Of a stretch of DNA of 8,408 nucleotides, positions 6,157 through 8,408 are shown in pieces (within the stretch, counting starts at the first letter, position 1; the number at the start of each line of letters is the position of its first letter). The stretch lies in contig JAJYOS010000243.1 of assembly GCA_021796055.1 (NCBI GenBank), positions 1 through 8,408 of the forward strand, written 5' to 3'. The translations under genes were made by a program, and so were the position numbers. The DNA comes from Bacteroidota bacterium (GTDB lineage Bacteria; Bacteroidota; Kryptoniia; Kryptoniales; JAKASW01). The notes beneath the pieces were generated by a model, which was given only the letters and a program-made list of their open reading frames with translations, made no database searches and was not told the DNA's origin.

Positions 6157-7173
6157 TTACTTAACTAACAGGAGCACTGCACCGGTTCCGAGCAAATTCA
6201 GAATCGCGAGCGGAAGCATGATTTTCCAACCCACGTTCATCAATTGATCATACCTGAAACGTGGCAGAGTCCAACGGACCCACATGAATATGAATATCAG
6301 TACACCAATTTTTGCGAAGAAGGTTATTACCTGAAGGAGCGCGGCAAGGTTCGGCGCCATCGCGGCGTAGTTGATGAAAGGCAAAGACCATCCGCCAAAA
6401 TAGAGCGCCACCATGAGAGCGCTCGAAACGATCATGTTCGTATACTCAGACAGAAAGAAGAGCCCCCATCGCATTCCGCTGTACTCGGTATGATAACCGC
6501 CGACAAGTTCCGGCTCCGCTTCAGGAAGGTCGAAGGGCAGGCGGTTCGTTTCGGCGAAAGCCGCGGTAACGAAGATGAGAAAACCGAGTGGTTGATATAC
6601 TATGTTCCACAGGCCAGCGCTCTGCGCCATCGTAATCTTGTCAAGCTGGAGCGTTCCGTCGATCATTAAAACTCCGACAAGGCTCAGCCCCAGCGACAGC
6701 TCATAGCTGATCATCTGCGCAGAGGAACGAAGACCGCCGAGCAGCGAGTATTTGTTATTCGAAGACCAGCCGCTGAGCGTAATGCCATAAACACCTAGGG
6801 ACGACATGGCCAGTATGTACAGCACGCCGATGTTGACATTCGCCACCATCAGGCTGATTTTCTGACCGCCGATCACTATGTAATTTCCGAAGGGGATTAC
6901 GGCCAGCGCTCCCACAGCAACTGTTATGGAAATCATGGGCGCGAGTGCGTGTATGAATCCGTTCGCATTCTCAGGTACGATCATTTCTTTCAAAACCAGC
7001 TTGATGATGTCAGCGAACGGCTGAAAAAGTCCTTTCGGTCCGACGCGATTAGGGCCTATTCTGTCCTGCATGTAAGCGCTGATCTTGCGCTCAGCCAGGA
7101 CGAGGTACGAGACAATCCCGAGGACTATCAGGACAACCACGATAACCTTTATCAGGGGTACGAGTAATATCAT
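6157..7173 (-). CDS. nuoH: NADH-quinone oxidoreductase subunit H (NuoH, quinone-site membrane subunit)
   Basis: A 338-residue inner-membrane protein with about eight transmembrane helices; it is the complex I subunit that forms the quinone channel with NuoB/NuoD and joins the peripheral and membrane arms. Conserved blocks: LAERKISAYMQDRIGPNRVG (26-45), FADIIKLVLKE (53-63), YELSLGLS (157-164), the quinone-loop sequence AETNRLPFDLPEAEPELVGG (207-226) with GYHTEYSG after it, and the C-terminal WVRWTLPRFRYDQLM (298-312). The acidic loop residues are all present, so the subunit looks functional. The ATG at 7173 has a modest GAAGAG about 10 nt upstream. It follows nuoG by 125 bp of structured spacer, unusually long within an operon, and precedes nuoI by 13 bp. 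Confidence 0.97.
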   Translation of the reverse strand: MILLVPLIKVIVVVLIVLGIVSYLVLAERKISAYMQDRIGPNRVGPKGLFQPFADIIKLVLKEMIVPENANGFIHALAPMISITVAVGALAVIPFGNYIVIGGQKISLMVANVNIGVLYILAMSSLGVYGITLSGWSSNNKYSLLGGLRSSAQMISYELSLGLSLVGVLMIDGTLQLDKITMAQSAGLWNIVYQPLGFLIFVTAAFAETNRLPFDLPEAEPELVGGYHTEYSGMRWGLFFLSEYTNMIVSSALMVALYFGGWSLPFINYAAMAPNLAALLQVITFFAKIGVLIFIFMWVRWTLPRFRYDQLMNVGWKIMLPLAILNLLGTGAVLLLVK

Positions 7174-7199
7174 TCGTCTTCAGCTCTTCTTTTTAATAC

Positions 7200-7229
7200 G
7201 GTCTCCGACGGTACGAAGCAATCGGGACC
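7200..7229 (-). repeat. Inverted repeat in the nuoH leader
   Basis: On the minus strand GGTCCCGA (7229-7222) can pair with TCGG-A-GACC (7208-7200), eight pairs with one bulged A and a 13-nt loop. It ends about 26 nt before the nuoH start, close to the ribosome-binding region. A tract with A but few T follows, so it is not an intrinsic terminator. Confidence 0.4.
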
Positions 7230-7254
7230 GATAAACTAGTATTTAATAATTTTT

Positions 7255-7297
7255 TGGCCAGGAAAGGTCCGGCCACCTATTAGAATCACCGGCCGGA
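7255..7297 (-). repeat. Overlapping GGCC-type inverted repeats after nuoG
   Basis: Just after the nuoG stop, TCCGGCC (7297-7291) pairs perfectly with GGCCGGA (7274-7268), a 7-bp stem with a 16-nt loop. The second arm overlaps TGGCC (7275-7271), which can instead pair with GGCCA (7259-7255). The two stems are therefore mutually exclusive. What follows on the minus strand is an A-run, not a T-run, so this is not a standard terminator. It could act as an mRNA-processing or 3'-protection element between nuoG and nuoH. Confidence 0.45.
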
Positions 7298-7298
7298 G

Positions 7299-8408
7299 TT
7301 ATCTGGCGAGCGCTTCTTGTTTCGATTTCTTTCCCAGGGCTCCCTCGACCAACAACGCGCCGCGCTCGCCGAGTTTCGCATAAGAAAGGCCTTTGAATGC
7401 AGGTATAGATTGGGCTACTTCATCAAACACTTTCTGCGCCGACTGGTAACGCATCTTGCCGCCAAGTAGATTGCCGATCGCCGAGATTATTTCCCATGAC
7501 GACCTCACGTTCCGCCGCGGCCCCTTGTTCCATTGGTCAAAGGCGCTTCCGAAGTTGTCGAGCCTGCTCATGTTGAAACGTCCAGGGACTCTCTCCTGCT
7601 CAAGCGTCGATACTGCTGGCTTCGATAGCTGCACACGGCCGAGGAAGTTAACGTACGTGCCGTACTTTTCGGCAAAAGTGGCGCTCGGAAAAACAACGTC
7701 CGCAAGTTGAGTCGTTTTGCTGCTGACCCAGCTATTGACGATTAGCAGATCTAATTTCGCGAGAAGATCCTCGATCTCCTTGGAAATCGCCGCGTCATCA
7801 TCCATGACGTAGAGCGCCTTAATCTTGCCGGCGCCGATCAGTTCAAAAATCCGACTCGCATCAACATTCTTTGGCGAAGCGACGCCTACTTCGCGGGCTC
7901 CGAAAGCGTTTGGAGACTTGTCGGCTCGAATAAGGAGGTTATCCTCATCCCCGGCAACCTCGTGCTTGAGGAAATCGATGTTCGCCGTCCCGAGGACCTG
8001 TTTCGCGAACTTCTGAAGAACGTAGTTGTCCTCGACCGATGAATATGCTGAACCGAGCACAGCGACCTCGTCCTTCGAGAAAGGCTTCAACGCGTCCGCG
8101 GCATGAGCAAGCGCCTCGTCCCAACCGACATCCTGAAGGGTTCCATCCTTCCGTATCATCGGTGAGTTGATGCGTTCCGCCGAATTCACGTGCTTGAAGG
8201 AATTCAACCTGCCGTTGTCACAAATCCAGTAGTTGTTAACTTCCGGGTTGTTGCGCGGCGTGAGTCTGAGTATCTCGTTGTTTCTCACCCAGACGTTCGT
8301 GTTGCAGCCGCGCGCGCAGCCGGTACAGACCGCTTCAGTCGAGGAAGTTTCCCAAACCCTTGACTTGAACCTGTATTCACGGTTCGTAAGCGCGCCGACT
8401 GGGCACAT
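7299..8408 (-). CDS. nuoG: NADH-quinone oxidoreductase subunit G (NuoG), C-terminal part (5' end outside window)
   Basis: 369 residues of the large iron-sulfur subunit of the complex I peripheral arm; the N-terminal ferredoxin-like part (clusters N1b, N5 and most of N4, probably about 200 residues) lies beyond 8408. The first visible residues, MCPVGALT, are the family's last N4 cysteine motif, so the Met at the edge is internal and not a start. The N7 cluster ligands are intact: Cys28, Cys31, Cys35, Cys63 (C-x2-C-x3-C-x27-C), a bacterial feature. The rest is a molybdopterin-oxidoreductase-like fold with no sign of cofactor-dependent catalysis (ALYVMDDD about 198-205, ADVVFPSATFAEKYGTYVN about 236-254). 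It ends about 306 residues after N7, so the whole protein would be roughly 570 residues, much shorter than the roughly 780-900-residue Thermus and E. coli forms. The stop at 7299 lies 125 bp before nuoH. Confidence 0.95.
   Translation of the reverse strand: MCPVGALTNREYRFKSRVWETSSTEAVCTGCARGCNTNVWVRNNEILRLTPRNNPEVNNYWICDNGRLNSFKHVNSAERINSPMIRKDGTLQDVGWDEALAHAADALKPFSKDEVAVLGSAYSSVEDNYVLQKFAKQVLGTANIDFLKHEVAGDEDNLLIRADKSPNAFGAREVGVASPKNVDASRIFELIGAGKIKALYVMDDDAAISKEIEDLLAKLDLLIVNSWVSSKTTQLADVVFPSATFAEKYGTYVNFLGRVQLSKPAVSTLEQERVPGRFNMSRLDNFGSAFDQWNKGPRRNVRSSWEIISAIGNLLGGKMRYQSAQKVFDEVAQSIPAFKGLSYAKLGERGALLVEGALGKKSKQEALAR

Noticed and set aside
7255..7297. Intrinsic terminator after nuoG
   Set aside because: The stems are followed on the transcribed strand by an A-run rather than a T-run, and the downstream genes belong to the same complex.
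8406..8408. ATG at the window edge as a start of NuoG
   Set aside because: The following CPVGALT is an internal cluster-N4 motif about 200 residues into the family, so the gene continues past 8408.

Overview
This 8.4-kb window is a gene-dense bacterial chromosome segment in which every gene I can support lies on the minus strand, so it reads naturally from position 8408 down to 1. The gene set fits the FCB group (Bacteroidota, Ignavibacteriota and relatives). The main hint is the M23 peptidase, a single-pass membrane protein with a tyrosine/lysine-rich cytoplasmic N-terminus, a short coiled coil and an intact LytM domain, as is common there. It sits with a DUF192 secreted protein, a YjbQ protein, a type 2 IPP isomerase and a bacterial complex I with cluster N7. 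The phylum assignment is an inference from protein style; no rRNA or other marker is present. I see no mobile element, CRISPR array, tRNA or sign of recent transfer.

Region A (8408-5637) is the end of a respiratory complex I (nuo) operon: the C-terminal two thirds of nuoG (cut by the window edge), then complete nuoH and nuoI. Together they encode part of the peripheral electron-transfer arm (NuoG, NuoI) and the quinone-site membrane subunit (NuoH). The series stops after nuoI: no nuoJ-N follows. The nuoG-nuoH spacer (125 bp) and the nuoI-yjbQ spacer (150 bp) both carry GC-rich inverted repeats without U-tracts.

Region B (5486-3126) holds a YjbQ/UPF0047 gene, then, after about 306 bp with a candidate sigma70-type promoter, a compact envelope cluster: an exported DUF192 protein, a possible 61-residue His-rich small ORF, and a membrane-anchored M23 (LytM) peptidase. 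The small ORF overlaps DUF192 at its start and shares a TAATG junction with the peptidase.

Region C (3125-448) starts with about 425-470 bp of mostly non-coding DNA. Next come a possible 15-codon leader ORF coupled by ATGA to an Nramp-type Mn/Fe transporter (mntH), and a tandem-domain universal stress protein that overlaps mntH by 8 bp and starts at TTG. Transporter and stress protein look like one translationally coupled unit.

Region D (447-1) is a spacer followed by the first 45 codons of a type 2 isopentenyl-diphosphate isomerase, cut by the window edge.

No clearly new biological system is evident; these are mostly known housekeeping families. The points most worth a second look are the leader ORF in front of mntH, the His-rich ORF in front of the M23 gene, the mntH-usp coupling, the structured nuo spacers, and a short NuoG in an operon that ends after nuoI.
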